A DNA stretch of 64,000 bases, taken from positions 50,693,043-50,757,042 of the forward strand of contig NC_079495.1 in the NCBI RefSeq assembly GCF_030052815.1, read 5' to 3'. Positions 45,863-58,239 of this stretch are shown piece after piece (position 1 is the first letter of the stretch; every line of letters begins with the position of its first letter). Position numbers and translations under genes: made by a program. The DNA is from Hevea brasiliensis (taxonomy: Eukaryota > Streptophyta > Magnoliopsida > Malpighiales > Euphorbiaceae). The notes under the pieces were generated by a model, which was given only the letters and a program-made list of their open reading frames with translations, was not told where the DNA came from and did not search any database.

Positions 45863-47970
45863 TGAAGGAGCGGAAGCATGAAAAACACAAGTTTATACCA
45901 TTGAATTAAAAAATTTTCACCTAGGGTCACATGCATCATGCAAGATTTATTTTTATCTATTTGATTTCAATGATAAACAACATATTAAAAATCTTTTAAT
46001 ATGTTTTTGGATCTGTATTTGCCATTTAATATTTTAAAATTAATCAGATTAATTTTAGAACCCTAGATTAAATCAAGAGCAAATACACTAACCTCTTGAT
46101 GCACTGCAGCGTATTTGTGCCTTTGGGATGCGTCTTTAGGATACCAGATGTTGTCCTTCTAGCTTGTCCACACCAAGTTCACCTATGGCAGCCCTTGAAT
46201 AGCTTCTAAAGCTTTTTCTATTAATTAGAAAATTAAGTATTGCCTTTTAAGAGATTAAAGATGTAAACAGGACACTAAAAACAATTTATAGTATTTTTAA
46301 TTCAAGAGATTGTTTGCTAATCTCTTGGAATACATGAGAGAAGAAGATGAAGAGAAGAGAGAGCTTCTTGGGTGGCAGCACCAAAGAAATCAGCTGCTGG
46401 TTGTATTGTTTTCTTTTCATAACAACACTTATATAGCTAGGTCACCACTTAAACCCTTGCCACATGTCACCCTCTGATTGGTTCTAGGTTTAATTGGCCC
46501 AATCACATTGTGCCAAGTGTCAAACCTATATTTAATCTTAATTTTAATCATCTTAAATGATTAAAAAATATTTGGCAAGCTTATGTGTAATGCCATGTGT
46601 CACCATCTCATGGTACCACATGTCACCCTGTGAAATGACCAAAATGCCCCTATGTCTTAATTTTGAGTTCTCAACCCAAAATAAATATTTCTCTTATTCT
46701 AATCAATTTATATCAAATATAAATCAAATAATTAATCTTTATTAATTAATTTCTCATTAATTAAATTCATATTTAAACACTTTAAATATAAATTTAACAT
46801 ATACTATACATCCAATAACCTAGATTTGGTTTCAAGCCATGCTACGGACTTTGTAATTTAATTGCAAGCTAAACCTATTTAATTAATCAATTAAACTCTT
46901 TAATTAATTAATTAAATCATGTTTAATTAGGTGATAACTTGTGTATGTGTGTGACTTACTAGGCTCATCACTAATTGGCAAGGAGATATGATATCAACTC
47001 TTAATATCATCAGAACTCTTTCATACCATAAATGATTTCTCTAAATCATTTTATGCACCTCATAGACAACGGTTAATACCTAGCATAGCATGCCATGGCC
47101 ACCCAATTAGTAATAAGGTTTACCTTAAATGAACCTATAATCATATGTTACCATACACTGGAATTTCTCTGTTACAAAATCCCAACTCAAGCTGGAGTCA
47201 TGGTTATGTCAAACCCCATTTGCTATGAAAATTATGTTCTCTTTTAATTCCACTTCTTGATTAAAAAGATTTTCACATCAAAAACTCTTTTCTGATTAAA
47301 TTTATCTGTCCTAGCCAGGAACTTGAAACATCAAGAACAATTAAATGAACATAGGATTTTATCCCTATTTACTTAGAGGAACAGATTCCATCTTGATCAA
47401 CACCTACCTCCATATATAACTAGTAGGAGCCAACACATGCCTATATACCCATACACAGTACAAGTATGAAAGCAGTATCAAACTCAAACCACCTATATAC
47501 AAGATAACAATGCTATCTTAGGTCTAAAGACTATATGTACTGATATGATTTATGACAATACATTGACAAGAGTAAACTCCATGTGCTTGTCATAAGTGTC
47601 ACTAGTTCGGCCTACTTATCATGTATAAGTGCCTATCATGTTTGTCATATGACATGAGACTCACCATTCCATCTTGTTTATATCTCATACAAATAATTTG
47701 GGAACAAACATGAATACAATCTTTCTGGATAAGTCATGTCCTTATTGTGAAGTATCCTCGATTGTGAACCTATTTTATGATACTCTGTGCTAGAAATACT
47801 GTCACTCATATTCTTAACAACTTAAGAATAGAATTTCTAACAAAATATCAATGGACCTTTTCTATTACACATGAATATATTATGTAAACGAAAAAGTGAA
47901 AATGCCTTTTATTAATAAAACATGTACAAGATACATACTAAATGATATGATCTAGGGCATACTACTAATA
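45863..47970 (-). repeat. 3' LTR of the copia element (about 2108 bp)
   Basis: On the minus strand it begins TATTAGTAGTATGCCC (terminal TGT changed to TAT) immediately after GTGGGAGAA, the polypurine tract. It ends CTTCCGCTCCTTCA. A TATATAAG box lies at 46428-46435 (minus), giving a U3 of about 1.5 kb. The left flank is CCCCA. Boundaries rest on TG/CA ends and the adjacent B LTR break. Confidence 0.75.
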
Positions 47971-48038
47971 TTCTCCCACTAGCACTAGAGCCATTCATTA
48001 CAATATCTTAGACCCATCTTCTCAAGATGTCGATTTAG

Positions 48039-51000
48039 CTAAATCTGTGACATAAGCTTAGTGAATGGATGAACTGGATTTTCAGCTGATGCTATTTTCT
48101 GCATGGCTACATCGCCTCGCCCAACTATTTCTCTGATAATATGGTAATGCCTTTCTATGTGTTTGGATTTCTGGTGAGACTGGGGTTCCTTAGCCTGTAT
48201 GACTGCTCCATTGTTGTCACAGTATAGTGGAACTACTGACTCAATGGAAGGAACTACTGCAAGTTCTGTCACGAACTTCTTTATCCAAACAGCTTCCTTT
48301 GCAAAGATCTCGATGCAAAGAATATACTCAGCCTCGTTAGTGGAATCTGCAGTCGTGCTCTGTTTGGAACTCTTCCAACTGACTGCACCTCCATTACAAA
48401 TGAACACATATCCAGAGGTAGACTTTCTATCATCGATATCTGATTGGAAATCAGAATCAGTATAACCATCCAATTGCAAGTCTCCACCTCCATAGATCAA
48501 GAATAAATCCTTAGTTCTTCTCAAGTGCTTAAGGATATTCTTGACAGTTATCTAGTGTTCCAAACCTGGATTGGATTGATACCTGCTAGTCAAACTAACA
48601 GCATATGCGATATCCGGCCTAGTACACAACATTGCATATATTAAACTTTCAATAGCCGAAGCATATGGAATCCTGGCCATTTTATCTCTTTCTTCAAGTG
48701 TCTTTGGAGACATCTCTTTAGAAAGGTGGATACCATGTCTCACTGGCAACAATCCTCTCTTGGAATCAAGCATGTTAAACCTCTTTAGCACCTTTTCCAA
48801 CTATAGACTTTGGGATAAATAAATTATTCTTTTTGCTCTATCTCTATAGATGCGAATCCCAAGAATATAAGTTGCCTCCCCTATGTCTTTTATGGAGAAT
48901 GTATTTGACAACCATACCTTTATAATTGTCAACATACCTGTGTCATTACCCATCAACAGTATGTCATCCACATATAAGATAAGGAAAGTGATAGCACTGT
49001 CACTAACCTTCTTATATACGCATGGCTCATTCTCATTTTTTATAAAACCAAATGATTTAATGGCTTCATCAAAGTAGATGTTCCAACTCCTCGAAGTTTG
49101 TTTCAATCCATAAATGGATCGCTTTAGTTTGCATACCATGGAACCATCTTTGGATTCAAAACTCCTAGGTTGTTCCATGAAAATGTTTTCTTCATTGTAT
49201 CCATTGAGAAAAGCTTTTTTGACATCCGTCTGCCAAATCTCATAATCATAGTATACAGCTATTGCTAATAGAATCCTAATTGATTTAAGCATGGCAACAG
49301 GCAAGAAAGTCTCCTCATAATCGATTCCTTGCCTTTGGCGTAACCCTTTCGCTACTAGCCTTGCCTTATAGGTCTCTACCTTTCCATCAAAAGCAATTTT
49401 CTTCTTGAAAACCCATTTGTTCCCTATAGGTATAATACCTTCAGGTGGGTCAACGAGATCCCAAACTTGATTCTTATACATGGAATTAATCTCGAATTTC
49501 ATAGCATCAACCCATTTTGAACAGTCTATATCTGATATAGCTTCTTCATAGGTAAGTGGATCATCTCCATGATCTACTTCTTCATGAGTAGACAACTCTT
49601 GTTCTTCTTCATGAAGGAAACCATATCTCACTGGTGGGTGAGATACCCTTGTTGTTCTATGAGGAACAACTGTAGATGTTTCATCAACAGTTGTAGGTTG
49701 ACTAGATGGATCTATATCCATCTGATCTGTTGGTTGGTCAAAATTCTCCAATTCTAACTCTATTTGCCTTCCTTTGCCTCCTTCTTGAACAAACTATTGT
49801 TTAAGAAATGTGGCATCTCTACTTACCACAACCTTTTTTGAAGTAGGCAAATAAAAATAATATCCAAAACTATCTTTTGGATATCCAACAAATCGACCCT
49901 TTTTTGATCTGGTTTCCAATTTATCAGTATTCAGCTTTTTGATATAAGCTGGATAACCCCAAATCTTAACATGCTTAAGACTTGGTTTTCTTCCATGCCA
50001 TATCTCATAAGGTGTGGATGAAACTGATTTTGATGGAATCCTATTTAGAATATAAAAAGTTGATTCTAATGCAAATTGCCAAAAGGAGATTGGCATATCA
50101 GTATAGCTCATCATACTATGTACCATATCCAATAGGGTACGATTTCTCCTTTCAGATATACCATTCAGCTGTGGTGTTCCTGGAGGAGTTAGCTGGGAAA
50201 CAATGCCGTGTTCACTCAAGTATTTATCAAATTCAGTACTCAAATATTCACCTCCATGATCTGATCGAAGAGCTTTAATACTCTTTCCTATTTGATTTTC
50301 TACTTCAGATTTAAATTCTTTGAACTTTTCAAAGGATTCATGTTTGTATTTCATCAAATACAAATACCCAAACCTTGATTTATCATCAGTAAAGGTAATA
50401 AAGTAATGAAAACCACCTCTAGCCATTTCCTTAAATGGACCACATACATCACTATGTATTAGCTCCAAAATATTTTCAACCCTTAGCCCTTGTCCAACAA
50501 ATGGTGATCTAGTCATTTTGCCCTGAAGGCAAGATTCACAAGTTGGAGTAGGCTCAGAGCCCAATGAGGATAGAATCCCCAGTTTCTCCAATTTTGCAAT
50601 CCTATCTTCTGTAACATGACTTAAACTTAAGTGCCAAATATATTTTGAGCTTGAGTTGGTTTTCACCATGGCATTGCATTCATTTAGATCACTTGCATTC
50701 ATTTTGTGTTTGTTATTATTATCCAAATAATAAAGACCATCATTCATATAACCCAAATCAACATATTTATTTCCAAAATAAATATTGCAAACATCATCTG
50801 TGAACTGAAATTCATAGCCATTTCTAGTCAAACTAGATATAGAAATGATGTTCTTAAAAGCATCAGGTACATATAAAATATTATCCAAACACAAAACATG
50901 TCCAAACATGTAAAAAGATTTAGATCCTATGGCTAAAGCTTCAACAGTTGAGCCACTGCCAATCAGGACTCTAACATCTTAAGAACGCAAGCTGCTACTA

Positions 51001-51094
51001 TTTGCTAGTTCCTGTATATTATGAGAAATGTGAGAACTGGCACCAGTATCTAAAACCCAAGCTGTAGATGAACTATGAGTATCATCAGAATCTA
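48039..51094 (-). pseudogene. Copia protease-integrase-RT-RNase H
   Basis: This is one reading frame throughout, broken by a TAA near 50980 and TAGs at 49794, 48801 and 48552. Protease has VLDTGASSHI (51040). Integrase has the zinc segment WHLSLSH...CESC, Asp in IHSDVCGPF, Asp in LRSDHGGEY, and Glu in NGISERRNRT, so all three acids are present. RT has LYVDDILLM. RNase H has GYTDSDF, STNEAEY and a final C-terminal IASAENP. It is cut at 51095 by element C. Lack of frameshifts suggests a fairly recent loss of activity. Confidence 0.9.
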
Positions 51095-51269
51095 TGTAAC
51101 ACCCCTAAGTTCGGTAGTGCGTTCTGCTGCTCCGGTGACCAGTGTTGTCCGGACAGCTAGGATGCCTAGAACTACACTTCAATATGAGTGAGGAGACATA
51201 AAATAATGAAATACAAGAAAAGAAAATACAAGAAAAACAAAGGAAAAATAATAGCAAAGAAATGTAACC

Positions 51270-51322
51270 AAGTTAAGCGAGCCGGGAACCCTAGCGATGG
51301 GGGACTGCACCGGGAAGTCACG
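51270..51322 (+). promoter_or_regulatory. 5S-ICR-like block, C 5' LTR
   Basis: AAGTTAAGCGAGCC, then TAGCGATGGGGGAC, then CGGGAAGTC, 175 bp into the LTR. Confidence 0.5.
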
Positions 51323-51628
51323 GCGTGGACCGTTGACTAGCCCTGGATCATGGGAACCCCGGAAAACATTTTAGGACTTAAATAGACCCTTATTGAAGAA
51401 TAAATCTCATTAGAAAGATCAAAGAAAAATTAAATAATTAGTACAAAGAAAAGTGAGAAATCGAAAAACAGACAAAACCCGGTGTTACCGAAAAATCGGG
51501 AATGCAACCCGAACAGGGGCATTATGGTCATTTGACACCCCGAATTATCTTTTGACCTAAATGTCCATTAAAAATAAATAATATTACACTTAGAAAATAA
51601 AATGAAAAATTAATTTGGGGGTACCTAA

Positions 51629-51636
51629 TATAAATA
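51629..51636 (+). promoter_or_regulatory. TATA box, C 5' LTR
   Basis: TATAAATA at +534 is a canonical plant TATA box. It is repeated at 60210-60217 in the 3' LTR. It predicts transcription starting near 51665, about 310 bp before the donor-like site. Confidence 0.6.
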
Positions 51637-51973
51637 GCCAAAAGTGGAGTGAAAATGGTGTAAATAACACATTTAACTTATTATATGATTTAATAAGTGG
51701 AAGTGGACCACTAAAGGAATAAACTAAGGATAATGGGGCAGGTGTACACCCATTATACCTTCTGCATTTCATCTTCCTCATTTGGATTCAAAGTTGCCGA
51801 AATGGAGAGCTAAGGAAGAACTCTATGGGCGTTTTCTTCAAGCTCTCTTAACTCCTCCATTTTAACTTCAATCACTTAGGGTTCTTCATTAAAGTTTGTC
51901 TACACATCATAAGGAAGAACTTGATACCAAAATCAAGAAGTTTAATCAAGGTTTAACAAGTTCCAACCATAAG

Positions 51974-51979
51974 GTAAGT
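51974..51979 (+). promoter_or_regulatory. Splice-donor-like site in C LTR
   Basis: AAG/GTAAGT is a full plant 5' splice consensus at +879. It is repeated at 60555 in the 3' LTR and, as ATAG/GTAAGT, in the solo LTR (minus, 42304). Confidence 0.5.
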
Positions 51980-52058
51980 TAGCATTTTTGAAGATAGCTT
52001 TGTTAAACTTTGTGTTCATGTTATGGGTGTTGGTTTTGTGAAGAAAATTTTTAAGTTT

Positions 52059-52192
52059 GAAGAGTTATTGAGATGTTCATTTTGGACAGCCATGGAGTTA
52101 TGTATTTGATGAAATATTTGTGCATGAAGAGTTATCGAGATGTTCATTTTGGACAGCCATGGAGTTATGTATTTGATGAAATATTTGTGCAT
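52059..52192 (+). repeat. 67-bp tandem duplication in C 5' LTR
   Basis: Two adjacent 67-bp units begin GAAGAGTTAT and contain GGACAGCCATGGAGTTATG. They are also present at 60640-60773 in the 3' LTR, so the duplication preceded this insertion. Confidence 0.9.
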
Positions 52193-52679
52193 ATATTTGA
52201 TGAGAAATGATGTTGGTTATAGTGATTTAATATCCTAGTAAATTACTTCATATGTATATGGTGATTTTTGCACTTGGATGGAAATTGATGAATTGTAGGA
52301 CACTTTGGCATTGAGAAACATTTTCGGCAGCCTTGGGACACTTGGATAAATGTGTGTGTTCATGAAGGTGTTGGCAGAATATTGACATAGAAGGTTGATG
52401 GACATGTATATAGATTGATTGTGCAAAGTGTATGTAAGAACTAGTAAGGTTTAGGTGTGTATGTGATTGTATTTATACTTTGTAAATGTAAATTTTAATT
52501 GGTGTATTAAGGATGTTTGTAATCTGCCAAAGTGACATTTAATTGAAGTGGAATATGGTTTTTAGTAATGTACCAAAACAGAAATTGTAAGGGGAGTGGA
52601 CATATAGCAATTAAATGTGTAATGGATACATGTATAAGCAAAGTAATTAAAGGCAGTATGCAATTTAGTCAATAACTTT

Positions 52680-53190
52680 AAATGTGTAACCTCAATTGGT
52701 ATGAGACCAATTGGAGGTGAAACTAGGCACAAAATGTGCCAACTTTCATTGAGAAAGCATACCAAAATTCTGCTTGCAAGGTGATATGAAAAATGACCAA
52801 TTCGGATTGAGTACATTTGAGGCCTGAAATTTGACCAATTGGGCAGTAGTTAGTGTTTAGACCATAACTCACTCAAAACAGGTCCAATTGACCTGAAATT
52901 TTAACCATGAATAGTTAAGACCCATACCTACAAGTCTTATGAAGACACCAAAGCCTAGAAATGACCAGAAGTAAGTCAAAAAGCTTACACAAGTTCGGGT
53001 CCAAAAACTGGCCGAACCAAAGTTGACCAAATTGACCTAAAATTGACCTAATTTGATGCCATTTGACCAGCAATAGTATAATGACCATAACTTGGTCTAC
53101 ATAACTCGGATTGACCTGAAATTTTGCCCCACGTGCAATAAGACATAGATCTACAAGTTTGTAGTTTTGACCGAAACCCGAAAATCGAGG
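52680..53190 (+). repeat. Hairpin-module array, C 5' LTR
   Basis: An AATTGGT-5-ACCAATT hairpin lies at 52690-52717. It is followed by GGCACA-AAA-TGTGCC, then two CCATAACT-led modules each with GACCTGAAATTTT. It is shorter than the A and B arrays. Confidence 0.5.
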
Positions 53191-54848
53191 GAACTAGGTC
53201 GTCCGACTAGGTCAAACTAGTATCCCGGAACCCAGCAAATTGCAAGAAAATGCACTAAACAAGGAAATGAGTTTGGTAAAACGTACCAACCCTAAAACCC
53301 TATCGAATGTGACATATTAATGACACTAAAACCTAATTTACCTAAAACGCATCGAGGGTCGGTATATTAGGTGATTGAGCAAATAATAGCCTTCAGTGAA
53401 TTACTTATCGAATATTATCGTTAGAGACAGTTTAATTTAGTACTGAAACACTTCAAATTGTGTTTCTCAGTTACCAAAGACTCAGGAAAAGGGAAGGAAA
53501 TACTGAGTCCAGACCCGGAGACAGTTATCAGAGGTTTGTGCACAACAACTATTTCTTTTGAATTTTTCAATTGAAATAAATTATGACTATTTGTACATTA
53601 TTGTTTTAAATTGGGGAAATGTGTTTGAATGGATATTTATTGCTTGAAAAGCATTGTAAATGATTTGAAATTGTGAGAAATTATTTGAATGATATTGATG
53701 GATACTTATTGATTGAAAAGTATTGGAAATGGTTTGAAACCACAGCTATCATGTATATTGATTGTATTCCTCGCTAGCTTGTCTAGTGGGATGAATTGAA
53801 TTCCCTCTCTGGCTGAAGTGTTGAGGTGTGTGCCTGTTGAGGACGAATAGAATGAGTACTCATATTTTTGCTAGCTAGCTATGTTATTCCTCATTAGTCA
53901 TCGACTTTTGGGATGAATTGAATACCTCATTAGCTATTGGCTTTTGGGATGAATTGAACTTTGGAACATGATTAAAGCTGTGTGTGATTTATTGATGCAT
54001 ATTGTAAGATTGTGAAATGAGTTTAAATTCTTATTGACATTCACTGTCTTTTGAATTTAACTATTTTTTGATTTCTGAGATTTATTGTAATATTGTGTTA
54101 AATTCCTTATGACATTATTGTCTTGAATTTAACTATGATTTTAAGTATCCACTATTTACATGACTTATGAATTGTGATTTAAATTGTATTTGGTTAATGT
54201 TGTGCACCATTGAGACATTGTCTCAGCGATAGCTTTATTCTTTGTCGCAGTAGAGCAGGCAAGCAGTGATTAGGTCGCTAGTACCTCAATGAGAGACTAC
54301 GGTATAATGAGTATACCAGTATTTTGTATTTTGTAATGTAATTTATATTCACTGTATGTACATATTGTTTTTGTTCTGAGAATTTATAAATTAAAATTGT
54401 ACATTGGAGTTGTAAAGTAAATTATGAGATATTTTGACTTGTAAAAATTGTATTATATTTTCTCTATCTCAGTCCTTGAAAAATTACTGTGAATTTGACT
54501 TGAGAAATGTGTTGGGTTGAGAAAAATGTTGAAGTTGAGATTTGGAAATTATTGAAGTGTTTTTTTCAGGTTTTCTGAAGAACTGTTTTATCCAAAATAC
54601 AGATGGCACTCTGCCAAAATTTTTACAGAAATTCCAAATAATTCAAATGTGTTAGTTCTATCACTTCAGTTCAAAAAGGTTTTTAACACCTGTAAATAGT
54701 GCTCACCACTGTAAAAGAAGTAAGAAAAGTTTCTAAAATCCCTTGTAGTGTATTTAATGGATTATCAGTAGACGGAGTTGGTAATTCATTAGGTATACTA
54801 CGTGATCATGTTATCCCTTACACAGGGGTAGGGTGTGACATGTTTTAG

Positions 54849-54860
54849 TTGTATCAGAGC
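54849..54860 (+). other. Primer binding site, element C
   Basis: TTGTATCAGAGC is one base off the initiator tRNA-Met complementary core, eight bases after the LTR. Confidence 0.75.
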
Positions 54861-55003
54861 TAGGTTTTTAAATTCTGTTTTCATCTGTTATTTGAATGTT
54901 CTTTCTTCATAGTACAACTGCTCAATATCATTGTTTGATACATACAGTACATTACATTATAAATATGCACTAACGGGAGGAAATCTCCTTGTATTATTTG
55001 TTC

Positions 55004-55005
55004 AG
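55004..55005 (+). promoter_or_regulatory. Splice-acceptor-like AG before C gag
   Basis: TTGTATTATTTGTTCAG ends 25 bp before the gag ATG at 55031. It is colinear with the element B site at 38960. Confidence 0.45.
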
Positions 55006-55030
55006 GAGATCTAAAATCCTCACATTGACT

Positions 55031-56190
55031 ATGGAAGAGGGTGATCATTCAGTCGATCAATCTATTGAGGCTGAGGTGCAAGGGGATGCCCCAGGCCTAC
55101 AAAATGTTAGTGATTCAGCAGCACCAACCCTGCGATCTGCGATTTCTGCTCGATTCACTCAAAGAGATGGCTGCAATGTTCCAACAAATGGCTGGTAATG
55201 TACCTACTCAAGTCCCAATACAGACACCAGTGGTACAACCACAGTCTCCTACCAGGCAGTATGATAAATTGATGAAATACAGGGCTACAGAGTTCAAGGG
55301 GACAGTAGATCCTCTAGAAGCTAAACAGTGGTTAGAAAGGATGGATAGGGTATTCAAGAAACTGCATTGCACAGAGGAGCTCAGATTTGAATACTCAGTG
55401 TCTTTGTTACAGGGGGATGCTTATGACTGGTGGAAAACCATTCCCCACAGTCTGGTAGAACCAGCAGTATTAACATGGAATGACTTTCTCAGGGAATTCA
55501 GACAGAAATATGTCCCTGATGCTTATGTAGACCAGAAGCTGCAAGAGTTCCTAAGTGCAAACAGGCGGATCGGTGGTGAGTATGAAAGAGAATTTTCCCG
55601 CCTTAGCCATTATGCGGTGAGTCTACTCTCTACCGAGGAGAGATGCAAGAGGTTTGAAACTGGCTTGAAGCCCAGTATCAGAGTACAAGTAGTCGGCTTC
55701 AAACACACTAACTTCTCTGAACTTATTTCTCAAGCCCTAGAGTTGGAAAGAATTGAGATTGAGACTGCTCCTGAGAAAAAGAAATCAGAGAAGACATATA
55801 AAGAAGGAAAGTCAGTAGAACAGAGTCCCAGTGGTCATACTGGGAAGAGAAAGAACCATGGGGGACATGGCAGAGGTGGCAAGAAATCTGGTAGGGGAAG
55901 ATATTCAGGATAGAGACCTCCCCTATCTGGTTAGCAGAGTACCAGAAGTTCCTATCCTCCCCGCCAATGTGAAACTTGTGGAAAAAATCATGGTGGGATC
56001 TGCTATAAGGCTATTGGAGCCTGTTATAACTGTGGAGGCACAGGACATTTTGCCAAGGACTGCACCAGTAGTCGCAGAGTTGGACCACCTCCTACTGCCG
56101 AAGGTCGATTGAGCCACTGTCACGAAGTTCACAACCACCCAGTAGAGGTAGAGGCAGGGGTAGAGGTAACCCAGCAGGCAGCCAAGGCAC
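55031..56190 (+). pseudogene. gag: Element C gag with zinc knuckle
   Basis: It starts MEEGDHSVDQS at 55031 and shifts frame near 55145-55165. The full gag core follows (YRATEFKGTVDPLEAKQWLE, then YDWWKTIP, then FLREFRQKYVPDAY and EYEREFSRLSHYA). A basic tail comes next, then in-frame TAGs at 55911 and 55932. The cysteine cluster CETCGKNHGGIC and knuckle CYNCGGTGHFAKDC (about 55968-56075) come after. A second frame change near 56110 leads to the Gly/Arg repeats before protease. It shows what A1 and B gag have lost. It would form the particle and bind RNA if intact. Confidence 0.88.
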
Positions 56191-57048
56191 AGTGAAACAA
56201 TCAAAGCAAGACAGTGCTCCAGTCAAAATGTATGCCATGAGACAGAGGGAAGAGGCCGAGACATCTGATGTTGTGGCTGGTACCTTCTCAACTTTTAACC
56301 AAAATGTGTTTGTGCTATTTGATCCGGGCTCTACCCATTCTTATGTGAGTGCTAGCATCATTGATTGCATTGCTGTTCCATGTACAAAAATGGACTTTGA
56401 GGTACTAGTAATAAGTCCACTAGGACAGGAAGTCAGGGTTAATAGAATGTATAGAGATTGTCCTTTGGTGATCCAAGGACACACTTTCCTATCTGATCTC
56501 ATTGAAATGCCCTTCAGAGATTATGATATCATCTTGGGCATGGATTGGTTAGCTAGGCATCATGCCATGATTGACTGTAGGCTGAAGACAATCACTTTTG
56601 GCCTTCCTCAGTATAGTGATGTGGTAATACATGGGGAAAGACAGTTATTGCCATCAAACATCATTTCGGCTGCACTAGCCAGAAAAATTATCAGAAAGGG
56701 GTGTGAAGCCTACTTGGCACATGTGGTAGACACCCAAGTGGGGAGTCCAACATTGAAGGACATCCCTACAGTACATGACTTTCCAAATGTGTTTCCTGAT
56801 GAATTGCCAGGATTACCTCCGGAAAGAGAAGTACAGTTTGAAATTAATGTTATGCCTAGTGTGAATCCAATCTCCATAACGCCATATAGAATGGCACCAG
56901 CAGAGTTGAAGGAGTTGAAGATACAGTTGCAAGAACTACTTGAAAAGGGCTTCATCCGCCCTAGTGTGTCACCTTGGGGAGCACCAGTGTTGTTTGTTAA
57001 GAAGAAGATGGTACTCTTCGCTTATGCATTGACTACCGGCAGTTGAAT
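56191..57048 (+). pseudogene. Element C aspartic protease and RT N-terminus
   Basis: An open frame begins in the gag tail and passes through EEAETSDVVAGTF to the protease site VLFDPGSTHSYVS. The D-P-G form is common in plant chromoviruses. ILGMDWLARHHAMIDC follows, and then the start of RT (FPDELPGLPPEREVQF, then YRMAPAELKELK). A one-base deletion near 57005-57010 shifts the frame, so the ORF ends at 57046 and the RT continues in another frame from 57043. Confidence 0.9.
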
Positions 57049-58233
57049 AAGGTGACAATAAAGAACAGATATCCATTGCATCGCATTGATGATCTGTTTG
57101 ATCAGTTGAAGGGTGCAGCTGTATTCTCCAAAATTGATTTGCGATCTGGTTATTATCAGTTGAAGGTACAAGAGCAGAGTATTCCAAAAACTGCTTTCAG
57201 AACTCGGTATGGCCACTATGAGTTTCTAGTAATGCCATTCGGGTTAACAAATGCTCCAGCTGCTTTTATGGATCTGATGAGCACTATCTTCAGACCATAT
57301 CTTGATCAATTTGTGGTGGTGTTTATTGATGACATTTTGATATATTCAAGGAATGCAGAAAAACATGATAGACATCTGCGGATTGTACTGCAGACTTTAA
57401 GGGAGAAACAGCTGTACGCCAAATTGTCGAAATGTGAATTTTGGCTAAAAGAAATCTCCTTTTTGGGACATGTTGTGTCAGCTGAAGGGATCAAGGTAGA
57501 TTCCAGCAAGGTAGAAGCTATCCTTAATTGGAAGCCGCCCAGGAATATCACAGAAATTCGCAGTTTTCTAGGTTTAGCTGGATATTACCGTCGGTTTGTG
57601 AAGGGGTTTTCTATGTTATCTTCTCCACTGACCAAACTGCTTCGGAAAGATGTAAAATTTCAGTGGACAGATAAATGTCAACAAAGTTTTGATGAGTTGA
57701 AGAGGTGTTTAACTGAAGCTCTAGTTCTCACTTTACCTACTCCGGGTAAAGAATACACAGTTTGTAGTGATGCTTCTCACAATGGGTTAGGCTGTGTACT
57801 GATACAAGATCGGAATGTCATTGCTTATGCATCACGCCAGCTGAAACCGCATGAGAGGAATTACCCAACACATGATCTGGAGCTAGCAGCTATTGTTTTT
57901 GCTCTGAAGATCTGGAGACACTATTTGTATGGGGAGAAATGCTACATTTACACAGATCACAAGAGCTTGAAGTACTTAGGCACCCAGAAGGAATTGAATT
58001 TGAGGCAGAGGAGATGGTTAGAACTCATCAAAGATTATGATTGCTTAATAGACTATCAGCCAGGAAAAGCAAATGTAGTGCCTGACGCCTTAAGTCGCAA
58101 GACTATGGCAAGTCTCAGAGTTTCTCCCATGTCCATGGTATATGAGTTGAAAGCACAACATGCCAGTATAGAGATTGATGATGAGGGACAGACAGTAGTT
58201 GCTTGGCATGTACAGCCAGTGTTGATTGATTAG
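57043..58233 (+). pseudogene. Element C reverse transcriptase and RNase H
   Basis: About 396 residues are open. RT has [30 protein letters not shown], and the catalytic box [11 protein letters not shown]. The connection has [14 protein letters not shown]. RNase H has SDAS (Asp), DLELAAI (Glu), YTDHKSL (Asp), and PDALSR (Asp). All key residues are present, so this stretch looks catalytically complete. It is cut off from protease by the frameshift at about 57005 and from integrase by an in-frame TAG at 58231. Confidence 0.92.
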
Positions 58234-58239
58234 ATCAGA

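Larger units (their letters stand above)
51095..54840 (+). repeat. 5' LTR of element C (3746 bp)
   Basis: It starts TGTAACACCCCTAAGTTCGG and ends GGGTAGGGTGTGACA. It contains the 5S-like block (51270-51322), a TATAAATA box (51629-51636), a donor-like AAG/GTAAGT at 51974, and a 67-bp tandem duplication (52059-52192). Hairpin modules run from 52680 to 53190. Confidence 0.93.
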
